NCBI RefSeq assembly: GCF_900114385.1
Contig: NZ_FOSW01000017.1
Coordinates: 1 to 64,000, forward strand
Origin: Geodermatophilus ruber
GTDB taxonomy: Bacteria > Actinomycetota > Actinomycetes > Mycobacteriales > Geodermatophilaceae
DNA: 64,000 nucleotides
Direction of reading: 5' to 3'
Part shown: positions 8,029 to 16,474 of the stretch, piece by piece
Position numbering within the stretch: position 1 is the first letter of the stretch
Layout: each line of letters starts with the position of its first letter
Notes under the pieces: generated by a model
What the model was told of the DNA's origin: nothing
The model's database searches: none
Seen by the model: only the letters and a program-made list of their open reading frames with translations
Position numbers and translations under genes: made by a program

Positions 8029-9296
8029 CGGTCGGCACCTCCCCAGGTCGGCGTCGTGGCGGTGAGCAGGGCACCCGCGGGCCCGGCGGCGCGGGCGGTC
8101 TCGAGCAGGTCGTCCCCCGGGCTGCGGCCGCGCTCGACCAGCTCGGCCAGCGCCTCGACCTCGGAGCGCAGCGCGGCGGGCACCGCGTCGACCGCGGCCG
8201 CCAGGCACGCCCGCGCCGCGGTGCGCAGCGCCGGATCGGCCAGGCCCAGGCGCGCGGCCCGGTCCCAGGCACCGGCCACGGGGGCGCTCGCCGCCGCGGC
8301 GTGCCTGGCCGCGACCGGGTCGTCGAGCAGCGTCGTCGTCACCGCCGCGAGCGCCGGCCACCAGGGCTCGGGTGCCGCGTCCAGGTAGCGGATCTCCAGG
8401 TAGCCGCGCAGCCGGACCGGGGGGAACAGCGTCGTGAGGTGGTAGTCGACGTCACCGCGGGTGGGCCGGCGGCCGCCGAGCGGGGTGGCGCCGGAGATCC
8501 AGTCGACGAACGGGACGCGGGCCCGCGCCGGTGACGCCCGGCCGGTGCGCGGGTCGCGGACCAGCATCACCGGAGCGGCCAGGGCGTACTCGGCCCACTC
8601 GCCCGCCGGGTCCGCCCCGCCCAGGAGCGGGCCGCACCGGGCCTGGTCGAGATCCCCCCACACCCGCTGCCGGGTCGACACCCACCCGGTGGCCCGGCCG
8701 GCGGCCACCGGCGAGCAGGCGGAGACGGCCACGAGCACCGGGCCCAGCTGGTGGGCCAGCGCGACCCGTTCGCTCCACCCCGCGCACGGCCCGGCCTCCA
8801 GGTTGACCTGCAGCGACGCGGTCGCGGCCATCATCGCCGCCCCCGCCGCGGCGCAGCCCACGGCGGCGAAGTGCTCCTCCATCGCCGTGTACCGAGCGGC
8901 GGGGCTGACCCGCTGCGGCCGGCGCAGCGGATCGACTCCCACCGGGGCCAGCGCGAGCCGGTCGGCGGCCAGCGCGGCGGCCAGCGCGTCCCGGTCGGCC
9001 CGCAGGGCCGCGACCGCGGCGGCGACGTCCGGCCGGGGGAGGCCCGACAGCTCCACCTGTCCGCCGGGCTCGAGGGTGACCCGGCTGCCGCCGGGCAGCG
9101 CGGGCAGGGCGTCGACGAGTGCGGTGATCCGCGCCCAGGGCACCCGGGACGGCGGGGCGTCGAGGTCGACCAGGTGGGCCTCCAGCTCCAGGCCGACGGT
9201 GCCGACCGCCCCGGGGCGCAGGGCGGCCTCGGCGATGTGCGCGACCGCGTCGGACACGGCGAGCTCGGGCGTGTGTTGCGTGATGGCCGGGGCCAC
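8025..9296 (-). CDS. egtA: glutamate-cysteine ligase EgtA
   Basis: A 423-residue member of the carboxylate-amine ligase (GCS2) family, which makes gamma-glutamylcysteine for EgtB. Family features include [12 protein letters not shown] near the N-terminus, [14 protein letters not shown], and the middle [13 protein letters not shown]. The GTG at 9296 is chosen because GGAGGGGG lies about 9 bases before it and because the length then matches mycobacterial EgtA; an ATG at 9386 would add 30 poorly conserved residues. It is the first gene of egtABCD. Confidence 0.92.
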   Translation of the reverse strand: MAPAITQHTPELAVSDAVAHIAEAALRPGAVGTVGLELEAHLVDLDAPPSRVPWARITALVDALPALPGGSRVTLEPGGQVELSGLPRPDVAAAVAALRADRDALAAALAADRLALAPVGVDPLRRPQRVSPAARYTAMEEHFAAVGCAAAGAAMMAATASLQVNLEAGPCAGWSERVALAHQLGPVLVAVSACSPVAAGRATGWVSTRQRVWGDLDQARCGPLLGGADPAGEWAEYALAAPVMLVRDPRTGRASPARARVPFVDWISGATPLGGRRPTRGDVDYHLTTLFPPVRLRGYLEIRYLDAAPEPWWPALAAVTTTLLDDPVAARHAAAASAPVAGAWDRAARLGLADPALRTAARACLAAAVDAVPAALRSEVEALAELVERGRSPGDDLLETARAAGPAGALLTATTPTWGGADR

Positions 9297-9460
9297 GGGC
9301 CCCACCCCCTCCAGGTCCGGACCGGTCGACGTCGACCGCGGGTCGGTGCGGGGGCGGCCCGGTGTGCGGCCGTCCTCTGCACCCATCCTCCACCCGACCA
9401 CCGACAGGGCAACCCCTGCGGCGCAGGCCGCGCAGAACGCGCAGGGGTGAGGATCGGGAC

Positions 9461-9955
9461 ATGGACACCGACCGGGACCGCGATCCCCGCGGTCACGCCC
9501 GCAACGCCCGCCCCCGGGACGCGCTGGGCCGGCCACTGCCCTATGGCGCCGTCGGTGAGGAGCGCGCACCCGAGGGCGTGGTCCGCGCGCCGGCCGAGGC
9601 CCTCGCCGAGGCGCAGCGGCTGCTCGACGCGGAGCGGCCCTTCCACGCCCACGAGGTGCTCGAGGACGCGTGGAAGTCCGCACCGGAGGCGGAGCGGCAG
9701 CTGTGGCGCGGGCTGGCGCAACTCGCCGTCGGCCTCACCCACGCCGCGCGCGGGAACCCCCGCGGCGCCGCGACGCTGCTGGACCGGGGGGCGGGGAACA
9801 TCAGCGGCTACGCGGCGGACCCGCCGCACGGCGTGGACGTGCCCGGGCTCGTCGCCTGGGCCCGGGCGCGGGCTGCGGACGCGACGGCCGGGCGGGAGCC
9901 GGGCGCGGCGGGCCCGCGGCTGACCGGAGGGCCGTCCCCTACCGGCTCGAGGTGA
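9461..9955 (+). CDS. DUF309 domain protein
   Basis: A 164-residue protein whose middle (RPFHAHEVLEDAWKS, then LWRGLAQLAVGLTHAARGN and GAATLLDRGAGNI) matches the DUF309 helical family, function unknown. The N-terminal 30 residues and the tail after GLVAWARAR are low complexity. The ATG is preceded by GTGAGGA. It is divergent from egtA across 164 bases in which I find no clear operator. Confidence 0.85.
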   Translation: MDTDRDRDPRGHARNARPRDALGRPLPYGAVGEERAPEGVVRAPAEALAEAQRLLDAERPFHAHEVLEDAWKSAPEAERQLWRGLAQLAVGLTHAARGNPRGAATLLDRGAGNISGYAADPPHGVDVPGLVAWARARAADATAGREPGAAGPRLTGGPSPTGSR

Positions 9956-10013
9956 CCCGGAGCACACTGAGCATGCAGCTCACGGCGGTGCGGGCCGGAT
10001 GCGGGGAGGAACG

Positions 10014-10454
10014 ATGAGGAGCTTCGAGGCCGCGACGCGGATCGACGCGAGCCCGGAGCAGGTGTGGGACCTGCTGGTCGACGTCGGCGGCTGGCGCGAC
10101 TGGGACTCCGGCGTCGACCGGGTGGAGGGCCGGGTCGCGCTGGGGGAGCAGCTGACCATCTACGCCACGATGATCCGCAACCGGCCCTTCCCGATCACCG
10201 TCACCGACATCCGGCCGCACGAGGCGATGCGCTGGCAGGGCGGGCTGCCGTTCGGGCTGGCGGTCATCGACCGGACCTACCGCCTCGACGGCCAGGCCGA
10301 CGGCAGCACCGTGCTCACCGTGCGGGAGGACCACACCGGCCCGCTGGCCGGCCTGCTCGGTCGCACGACGCCGGACCTCAACCCCTCCTTCCGCCAGTTC
10401 TGCGAGGGACTCAAGGCCCGCGCCGAGGGGCGCACCAGCCGCCCCGCGAGCTGA
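10014..10454 (+). CDS. SRPBCC (START-like) family protein
   Basis: A 146-residue protein with the polyketide-cyclase/START-like fold: FEAATRIDASPEQVWDLLVDVGGWRDWDS at the N-terminus and a closing helix GLKARAEGR. Such proteins bind small hydrophobic ligands; the ligand cannot be told. An ATG 15 bases upstream (9999) lies within the strong ribosome site GGGGAGGAAC, so the ATG at 10014 is the real start. Confidence 0.85.
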   Translation: MRSFEAATRIDASPEQVWDLLVDVGGWRDWDSGVDRVEGRVALGEQLTIYATMIRNRPFPITVTDIRPHEAMRWQGGLPFGLAVIDRTYRLDGQADGSTVLTVREDHTGPLAGLLGRTTPDLNPSFRQFCEGLKARAEGRTSRPAS

Positions 10455-10569
10455 ACGCCCGGCACGAGCCGGCGCGACCGTCCCGGTCGGCGGCACCAAC
10501 GGCGTTCCCTCCTGAAACCGCCCGGATCGGGGACGGCGGGAGGAGGCGGGGCCGGGGCATCATGGCCGG

Positions 10570-11424
10570 GTGCCCGAGTTGCCCGAGGTGGAGGCGCTGG
10601 CCGCGTTCCTGCAGCAGAACGCGGTCGGCCGGATCGTGACGCGGGTCGACCTGGCCGCCGTCCAGGCGATCAAGACCTTCGACCCGCCGTTGTCCTCGCT
10701 CGGCGGCCTGGAGATCACCGGCGCCGGCCGGTACGGCAAGTTCCTCGACCTGGACGTCTCCGGGCTGCACCTGGTCGTCCACCTGGCGCGGGCCGGCTGG
10801 CTGCACTGGCGCACCGGCCTCCCGCCCGCCCCGCCGAAGCCGGGCAAGGGGCCGCTGGCGCTGCGGGTGCACCTGGATGACGGGAACGGCTTCGACCTCA
10901 CCGAGGCCGGCACCCGCAAGGGGCTGGCGGTCTACGTCGTCCGCGACCCGTCGGAGGTGCCCGGCATCGCGCGGCTCGGCCCGGACGCCCTGGAGGTCGA
11001 CGGCGAGACCTTCGCCCGGCTGATGGCCGGCCGCAGCGGCCAGCTCAAGGGCGCGCTCACCGACCAGACCCTGATCGCCGGGATCGGCAACGCCTACTCC
11101 GACGAGATCCTGCACGCCGCGCGGCTCTCGCCGTTCAAGATGGCCGACCGGCTGGGCGACGACGAGGTCCTCCGCCTCCACGGCGCTGTGCGCGCCACGC
11201 TCACCGACGCCCTGGAGCGCCAGGTGGGCCAGCGGGCGGCCACGATGAAGGGCGAGAAGCGCTCGGGGCTGCAGGTGCACGCCCGCACCGGGCTGCCGTG
11301 CCCGGTCTGCGGCGACACCGTGCGCGAGGTCAGCTTCGCCGACACCTCGCTGCAGTACTGCCCGACCTGCCAGACCGGCGGCAAGCCGCTGGCCGACCGG
11401 CGGCTGTCCAAGCTGCTGCGCTGA
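10570..11424 (+). CDS. Fpg/Nei-type DNA glycosylase
   Basis: A 284-residue base-excision repair enzyme. The N-terminal MPELPEVE supplies the catalytic proline (exposed after methionine removal) and glutamate. The helix-two-turn-helix region (LKGALTDQTLIAGIGNAYSDEIL) is present, as is a C-terminal zinc finger with paired cysteines (CPVC and CPTC). The family removes oxidised bases and nicks the abasic site. It is close to the actinobacterial Fpg-like group rather than to classical MutM, so lesion preference is not assigned. The GTG start is 6 bases after CATCAT (10558-10563), which may be a leaderless -10. Confidence 0.9.
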   Translation: MPELPEVEALAAFLQQNAVGRIVTRVDLAAVQAIKTFDPPLSSLGGLEITGAGRYGKFLDLDVSGLHLVVHLARAGWLHWRTGLPPAPPKPGKGPLALRVHLDDGNGFDLTEAGTRKGLAVYVVRDPSEVPGIARLGPDALEVDGETFARLMAGRSGQLKGALTDQTLIAGIGNAYSDEILHAARLSPFKMADRLGDDEVLRLHGAVRATLTDALERQVGQRAATMKGEKRSGLQVHARTGLPCPVCGDTVREVSFADTSLQYCPTCQTGGKPLADRRLSKLLR

Positions 11425-11429
11425 TCCGG

Positions 11430-12656
11430 TCAGTCCATCTGGCGGCGGGCCACCAGCCAGGACGCCGCCCGCGCCAGCACCGAGCTGCCGACGCCGCCGT
11501 CCCCCTGCTCGCCCGGCTCGACGGCCGAGCCGACCGCGGTCCACCAGTCCTCGGCCGGCGGCGGGGCCAGGGCGTCGACGCGCTCGCCCGGCCGCGGTAC
11601 GGCCACCCGCACCCCGGACCGCTCGGCGGCCGTGCACATCCGCTGCACCGGCTCGGCCCAGCGGTGGAACGCCAGGTTGAACGTGGCCCAGTGCACCGGC
11701 ACCAGCAGCCCGCCACCGAGGTCACCGTGCGCCCGCACGGCCTCCTCGGGGGTCATGTGGATGTCGGCCCAGGCATCGTTGTAGGCGCCGATCGGCAGCA
11801 GGGTCAGGTCGAAGGGGCCCACCCGGGCACCGATGCCGGCGAAGGCCGGGGTGTACCCGGTGTCGCCGCCGAAGAAGACCCGGTGCCGCGGCCCGGCGAT
11901 GGCCCAGGACGCCCACAGCGTGGTGTCCCGGGCGAAGAACCGGCCGGAGAAGTGCCGGGCCTCGGTGCAGGTGACGGTGAGCCCGGCGACGTCCACCGCG
12001 TCGTCCCAGTCCAGCTCGACGATCCGGTCCTCGGGGACGCCCCAGCCGGCCAGGTGGGAGCCGATGCCCAGCGGCACGAGGAACGGCGCCTCCTGCGTGC
12101 GCAGCAGCGCACGCACCGTGGGCAGGTCGAGGTGGTCGTAGTGGTCGTGGGAGATGAGAACGGCGTCGACGGGGGGCAGGTCGGCCAGCGGCACCGGCAC
12201 CGGGTGCAGCCGGGTGGGCCCGAGCAGCGGGGACGGCGAGACGCGCTCGCCCCACACCGGGTCGACGAGCACCCGGCGGCCGTCGACCTCGATCAGCGCG
12301 CTGGAGTGGCCGAACCAGGTGACGGCCAGGTCGGCGGCCGCGGCGGGTAGCTCCGGCCGGGCCAGCGGCACCGGCCGCGCCGGCAGACCGGTGAGCCGCT
12401 CGTCGTGCATCTGGCGGAGCAGGCCCCGGCGGGCGCTGGCCGGCGGCAGGGCGGGGGTGGTCAGCCGGTTGTGGAAGCGGCCCTCGGCGAACTGCGGCGA
12501 GCCCGCGGCGGAGCGGGCCACCGTCCGGCGGCTCGCCCCGAGGGCGGTGGGCAGCCCCCAGGCGGCGCGGGCGACCCATGCGGCGGGTCCGGCGAGGGTG
12601 GCGGCGAGGGCGAGGGCGGTGCGGGTTGATGCGAGGGACGGCACGCCCACCAGCAT
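11430..12656 (-). CDS. metallo-beta-lactamase-fold hydrolase (NAPE-PLD/UlaG-like)
   Basis: A 408-residue protein with an N-terminal hydrophobic helix, then a beta-lactamase-fold domain. Metal ligands are visible in WFGHSS, SHDHYDH (HxHxDH), the acid residue in FGGDTGY and VHWATF. The layout matches the NAPE-PLD-like group (phospholipase D of N-acyl-ethanolamine lipids) more than drug-hydrolysing enzymes. The substrate here is unknown. The start is uncertain: ATG at 12656 or GTG at 12650. It converges with the glycosylase gene (5 bases between stops). Confidence 0.82.
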   Translation of the reverse strand: MLVGVPSLASTRTALALAATLAGPAAWVARAAWGLPTALGASRRTVARSAAGSPQFAEGRFHNRLTTPALPPASARRGLLRQMHDERLTGLPARPVPLARPELPAAAADLAVTWFGHSSALIEVDGRRVLVDPVWGERVSPSPLLGPTRLHPVPVPLADLPPVDAVLISHDHYDHLDLPTVRALLRTQEAPFLVPLGIGSHLAGWGVPEDRIVELDWDDAVDVAGLTVTCTEARHFSGRFFARDTTLWASWAIAGPRHRVFFGGDTGYTPAFAGIGARVGPFDLTLLPIGAYNDAWADIHMTPEEAVRAHGDLGGGLLVPVHWATFNLAFHRWAEPVQRMCTAAERSGVRVAVPRPGERVDALAPPPAEDWWTAVGSAVEPGEQGDGGVGSSVLARAASWLVARRQMD

Positions 12657-12749
12657 CCCAGCGTCCGGCCGGGGGCAGTTCCGCACGTCCGGGTCCGGGT
12701 CGGGGAGGTCCAACGGCGGGGCCGGCGTCTGCCCCCCGGCCGCCGACTG

Positions 12750-12950
12750 TTGCTGTACTGCAAGGTCCGGCGCAGCATCGTCGGCGTGGGCACGACCCCT
12801 GGTGCGGACGACGAGGCGGCGCTGCCGGCGTCCGAGGGCGGTGACCCGGCGTGCTGGCTGGCCCGGGTCTGCCCCGGCTGCGGCCGCCTGGCGGACACGG
12901 ACCCGCCCACTCGCTGCGCCGCGTGCGGGGAGCTCGTTCCCGTGGACTGA
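12750..12950 (+). CDS. small zinc-ribbon-like protein
   Basis: Up to 66 residues (TTG at 12750), or 54 from the GTG at 12786. The C-terminal part has two knuckles, CPGCG and CAACG, 14 residues apart, a plausible zinc ribbon. No other feature is seen. It lies between divergent neighbours and could be missed by gene finders. Moderate support only. Confidence 0.5.
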   Translation: MLYCKVRRSIVGVGTTPGADDEAALPASEGGDPACWLARVCPGCGRLADTDPPTRCAACGELVPVD

Positions 12951-12984
12951 CCGGCGCGACCGGTCCGCTCACCGTCCGATCGGA

Positions 12985-14199
12985 TCAGCGTCCAGCGGCG
13001 AAATCGGCCAGCGCCCGCCGCAGGGCCACGCCCAGCCGGTCGCACGGCAGGTGCAGCTCCTCGCGCAGGCTCAGCGGCAGCCCGCCGGCGTCTCCCCGGG
13101 CCTGCAGCGCGAGGGCCCGGGCGAGCGCCTCCTGCGCGTCGGCGGCCGCCCTCCCCACGTCGGCCGGACCCGGCAGCGGCGCGCCGGGGCCGGCCGACAG
13201 CAGCAGCCGGGTGTAGAGGCGGGTGGAGTCCGGGTCCTCCGGCTGGAGCAGGAAGAGCACCGTGGTGACCGCGTCCGCGGACTCCAGCCGCAACCGCAGC
13301 CGGAACGGGGCCCGATGGACGTAGCCGGCGCGGCACCCGTCGTCGGTCTCGCGCACGCCGCGGAAGCCGCCGGGCTCGCTGTCCACCCGCCACTCACCGC
13401 CTGCGTGCGCGGGCACGAGGACGTGGTCGGCGGCGTCGAGCACGGCGTCGGCCAGCGAGCCGGCCGCACCTGGCGACCGCAGGGGCGGCAGCCAGCCGGT
13501 CACGAACCGCCGGTCGCCGTCCTCGGGGACGTCGAAGGGCGGGTCGCGTGGCTTCTCGGGGGCCAGCCAGACCAGCCCGAGGTGTTCCCGGACGCCGTAG
13601 GCGGGCTGGTCGGCCAGCAGGCCCGCGGCGCCGCGGCGGAGGGTCCAGGTGCCTCCCAGCAGCCGCACCTGCAGCCAGCCGCCCGGGCGCAGCTCGCGGG
13701 AGAGGGCCACCGGGTGCCAGGCGTGCCGGAGCGAGCGGTCGAGGTTGCCGAGCACCGGGCCCCGGGGTGCTGGCGGCACGGGGACCGGTTCGACCGCCGG
13801 CTCGGCGAGCGGCCGGGGCGGTCGCGGGGCGGCGGTGCGGTCGGGGGCCAGCCAGATCCAGCCGTGCCGCTCCTCCACCGCCCAGGGCACGGGGAGGTCG
13901 GCCCGGGGCGGCGGCGTCCCCTCCGGGCCGAGCGCCGGGATGGCGACGCAGCGACCCTCGCCGTTGAACCGCCACGCGTGCTGCGCGCACTCCAGCCGCT
14001 CGTCGACGACCGTGGCCCTCGCCAGGGGTGCGAGTCGGTGCGGGCACCGGGCCGGGAAGGCGCTCACCTCCCCTCCGGGCCGCAGCCGGACCACGACGTA
14101 CGCCCGGCCGCCGGCACCCACCGGCACCGGCGTCGTCCCGACCTCGGCGGCGCGAGCCACCGGGAACCATCCCGTCGACGTCCTCGCAAGCACGGCCAT
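12985..14199 (-). CDS. Rieske-domain oxygenase-like protein with degenerate repeat
   Basis: A 404-residue protein. Residues about 1-105 form a Rieske [2Fe-2S] domain with CPHR and CAQHAW as cluster ligands and the closing ERHGWIWLAP. A second stretch (RHAWHPVALSRELRPGGW, VRLLG, then YGVREHLGLVWLAPE) reads as another Rieske domain from which the cluster-binding loops are missing. The C-terminal half resembles an oxygenase catalytic domain, with DAADHVLVPAH as possible mononuclear iron ligands. The substrate is unknown. An electron-transfer partner is not encoded next to it. Confidence 0.75.
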   Translation of the reverse strand: MAVLARTSTGWFPVARAAEVGTTPVPVGAGGRAYVVVRLRPGGEVSAFPARCPHRLAPLARATVVDERLECAQHAWRFNGEGRCVAIPALGPEGTPPPRADLPVPWAVEERHGWIWLAPDRTAAPRPPRPLAEPAVEPVPVPPAPRGPVLGNLDRSLRHAWHPVALSRELRPGGWLQVRLLGGTWTLRRGAAGLLADQPAYGVREHLGLVWLAPEKPRDPPFDVPEDGDRRFVTGWLPPLRSPGAAGSLADAVLDAADHVLVPAHAGGEWRVDSEPGGFRGVRETDDGCRAGYVHRAPFRLRLRLESADAVTTVLFLLQPEDPDSTRLYTRLLLSAGPGAPLPGPADVGRAAADAQEALARALALQARGDAGGLPLSLREELHLPCDRLGVALRRALADFAAGR

Positions 14200-14292
14200 G
14201 ACCCATTGCAGCGCCGCCGGGTTCCGCGCCGGTTACGAGTGACGGAAGGTCCTGCAACACGGAAGGGGCACGGGTAACGGGTCGACTCGCAC

Positions 14293-14308
14293 AGTGACCG
14301 CGATCACT
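14293..14308. promoter_or_regulatory. CRP/GlxR-like binding site
   Basis: AGTGA, six bases, TCACT: a perfect inverted half-site pair as bound by CRP-family regulators (known actinobacterial GlxR consensus TGTGAN6TCACA). It is 37 bases before the DUF485 start, so it could place the symporter operon under cAMP-type control. The match of the site is direct; the function is inferred. Confidence 0.6.
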
Positions 14309-14345
14309 TCATGCTTATCGGGCCAGTTCTACAGGGGAGGGCACC

Positions 14346-14741
14346 GTGACACCACCCGCCGAACGCAGGTCGCTGACGCCGGAGGAGTACCTGCAGGCCC
14401 AGGCATCACCGGAGTTCCAGGAGTTGAGGCGTCGGTTCCGCCGCTTCGCCTTCCCGATGACCGTGGCCTTCCTGGCCTGGTACCTGCTCTACGTGCTGCT
14501 CTCGACCTACGCGCCCGACTTCATGGCCACCCCGGTCTTCGGGAACGTGAACCTGGGCCTGCTGCTGGGCCTCGCGCAGTTCGTGACGACGTTCGCCATC
14601 ACCCACCTCTACGTCTGGCACGCCGACCGGCGGACCGACCCGATCGCCGACGAGATGCGCGAGCGGCTGGAACACCACGAGTACGCGGCGGGTCATCGCC
14701 ACGGTGGCTCCTCGATGACCGAGGGGGCGCCCCGTGCCTGA
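14346..14741 (+). CDS. DUF485 membrane protein
   Basis: A 131-residue protein with two membrane segments (FPMTVAFLAWYLLYVLL and VNLGLLLGLAQFVTTFAIT) and the family ending THLYVWHADRRTDPIADEMR. DUF485 proteins are encoded just before acetate/cation symporters and are thought to be their small partners. The GTG is preceded by AGGGGAGGG. It overlaps the symporter gene by 8 bases. Confidence 0.9.
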   Translation: MTPPAERRSLTPEEYLQAQASPEFQELRRRFRRFAFPMTVAFLAWYLLYVLLSTYAPDFMATPVFGNVNLGLLLGLAQFVTTFAITHLYVWHADRRTDPIADEMRERLEHHEYAAGHRHGGSSMTEGAPRA

Positions 14742-16353
14742 CCTGCTCGCGGCCGACAGCGCGACCATCGGCAACCCGATCATCAACATCTCGATCTTCG
14801 GCGTATTCGTCCTGATCACGCTGGTCATCACCTTCCGGGCCAGCCGCACCAACAAGAGCGCCGCGGACTACTACGCGGCCGGGCGCAACATCAGCGGCAC
14901 GCAGAACGGGCTGGCGATCGCGGGGGACTACCTGTCGGCCGCCTCCTTCCTGGGCATCGCCGGCGCCATCGCCCTCTACGGCTACGACGGCTTCCTCTAC
15001 TCCATCGGCTTCCTCGTCGCCTGGCTGGTGGCGCTGCTGCTGGTCGCCGAGCTGATGCGCAACACCGCGCGGTTCACGATGGCCGACGTCCTGGCGTTCC
15101 GGATGCGGCAGGGGCCGGTGCGCACCGCCGCGGCGATCTCCACGCTCGCGGTCTCGCTGTTCTACCTGCTGGCGCAGATGGCGGGTGCCGGCGGCCTGGT
15201 CACCCTGTTGCTGGGGGTCACCGGGGAGGCGGCGCAGGCGCTGGTCGTCGTCCTCGTCGGCGCATTGATGATCATCTACGTCCTGGTCGGCGGCATGCGC
15301 GGTACGACCTACGTGCAGATCATCAAGGCGTCGCTGCTCATCGCCGGCGCGCTGGTCATGACGCTGTGGGTGCTGGCGAAGTTCGGGTTCAACCTGTCGG
15401 CGCTGCTCGGCGGCGCGGCGGCCAACGCCCAGCCCGGTGTCGACGTCCTCGCTCCCGGCGCGCAGTACGGCGCGACCGACACCTCGAAGCTGGACTTCGT
15501 GTCGCTCGGCCTGGCCCTGGTGCTCGGGACGGCGGGCCTGCCGCACGTGCTGATGCGCTTCTACACCGTGCCGACGGCGAAGGACGCCCGCCGCTCGGTG
15601 GTCTGGGCGATCTGGCTGATCGGCATCTTCTACCTGTTCAGCCTGGTCATCGGCTACGGCGCCGGTGCGCTCGTGGGCCCGGAGGCGATCCTCGGCGCGC
15701 CCGGCGCGGTCAATGCCGCCGCACCGCTGCTGGCCTTCGAGCTGGGCGGCACGGTGCTGCTGGGGATCATCGCCGGCGTCGCGTTCGCGACGATCCTCGC
15801 CGTCGTCGCCGGGCTGACGATCACCGCGTCGGCGTCGTTCGCGCACGACGTCTACGCCTCGGTGATCAAGAAGGGCAACGTGCCGCCCAACGGCGAGGTG
15901 CGGATCGCCCGGATCACCGCCGTGGTCATCGGCGCGATCTCCATCGGGCTGGGCATCCTGGCGCTGCAGGCGGGCCTGAACATCGCCTTCCTGGTGGCGC
16001 TGGCCTTCGCCGTCGCCGCCTCGGCGAACCTGCCGACCATCCTCTACACGCTGTTCTGGAAGCGGTTCACCACCCAGGGCGCGCTGTGGTCGATGTACGG
16101 CGGGCTGATCGCCTGCATCGGGCTGATCATCTTCTCGCCGGTCGTGTCGGGCGCGGAGACGTCGATGTTCCCCGACGTCGACTTCGCCTGGTTCCCGCTG
16201 AACAACCCGGGCCTGGTCTCCATCCCGCTGTCGTTCTTCCTCGGCTGGCTGGGCACCGTGCTGTCCAAGGAGCGCCCGGACGAGGCCAAGTGGGCCGAGC
16301 TCGAGGTGCGGGCGCTCACCGGGATCGGGGCGGAGAAGGCCGTCCAGCACTGA
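14734..16353 (+). CDS. actP: sodium/solute symporter, ActP-like
   Basis: A 539-residue member of the SSS (sodium:solute symporter) family with about 13 membrane segments. It shows the family signature around SAADYYAAGRNISGTQNGLAIAGDYLSAASFLGIAG and IYVLVGGMRGTTYVQIIK. The DUF485 partner and sequence type point to acetate or another short monocarboxylate. The substrate is not proven, and MctC/pyruvate-type transport is the alternative. Confidence 0.85.
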   Translation: MPDLLAADSATIGNPIINISIFGVFVLITLVITFRASRTNKSAADYYAAGRNISGTQNGLAIAGDYLSAASFLGIAGAIALYGYDGFLYSIGFLVAWLVALLLVAELMRNTARFTMADVLAFRMRQGPVRTAAAISTLAVSLFYLLAQMAGAGGLVTLLLGVTGEAAQALVVVLVGALMIIYVLVGGMRGTTYVQIIKASLLIAGALVMTLWVLAKFGFNLSALLGGAAANAQPGVDVLAPGAQYGATDTSKLDFVSLGLALVLGTAGLPHVLMRFYTVPTAKDARRSVVWAIWLIGIFYLFSLVIGYGAGALVGPEAILGAPGAVNAAAPLLAFELGGTVLLGIIAGVAFATILAVVAGLTITASASFAHDVYASVIKKGNVPPNGEVRIARITAVVIGAISIGLGILALQAGLNIAFLVALAFAVAASANLPTILYTLFWKRFTTQGALWSMYGGLIACIGLIIFSPVVSGAETSMFPDVDFAWFPLNNPGLVSIPLSFFLGWLGTVLSKERPDEAKWAELEVRALTGIGAEKAVQH

Positions 16354-16474
16354 ACGGACCCCCTGCCCCCGCCACTCGCAGGCTCGCGGCGGGACCTGCA
16401 GGGGCCGCCGTCGAGGCGCGCGTCCCCGCGGTGGGGGCGCGCGCCGCGGCGCGGACCGCGGATACGGTCCGGCG

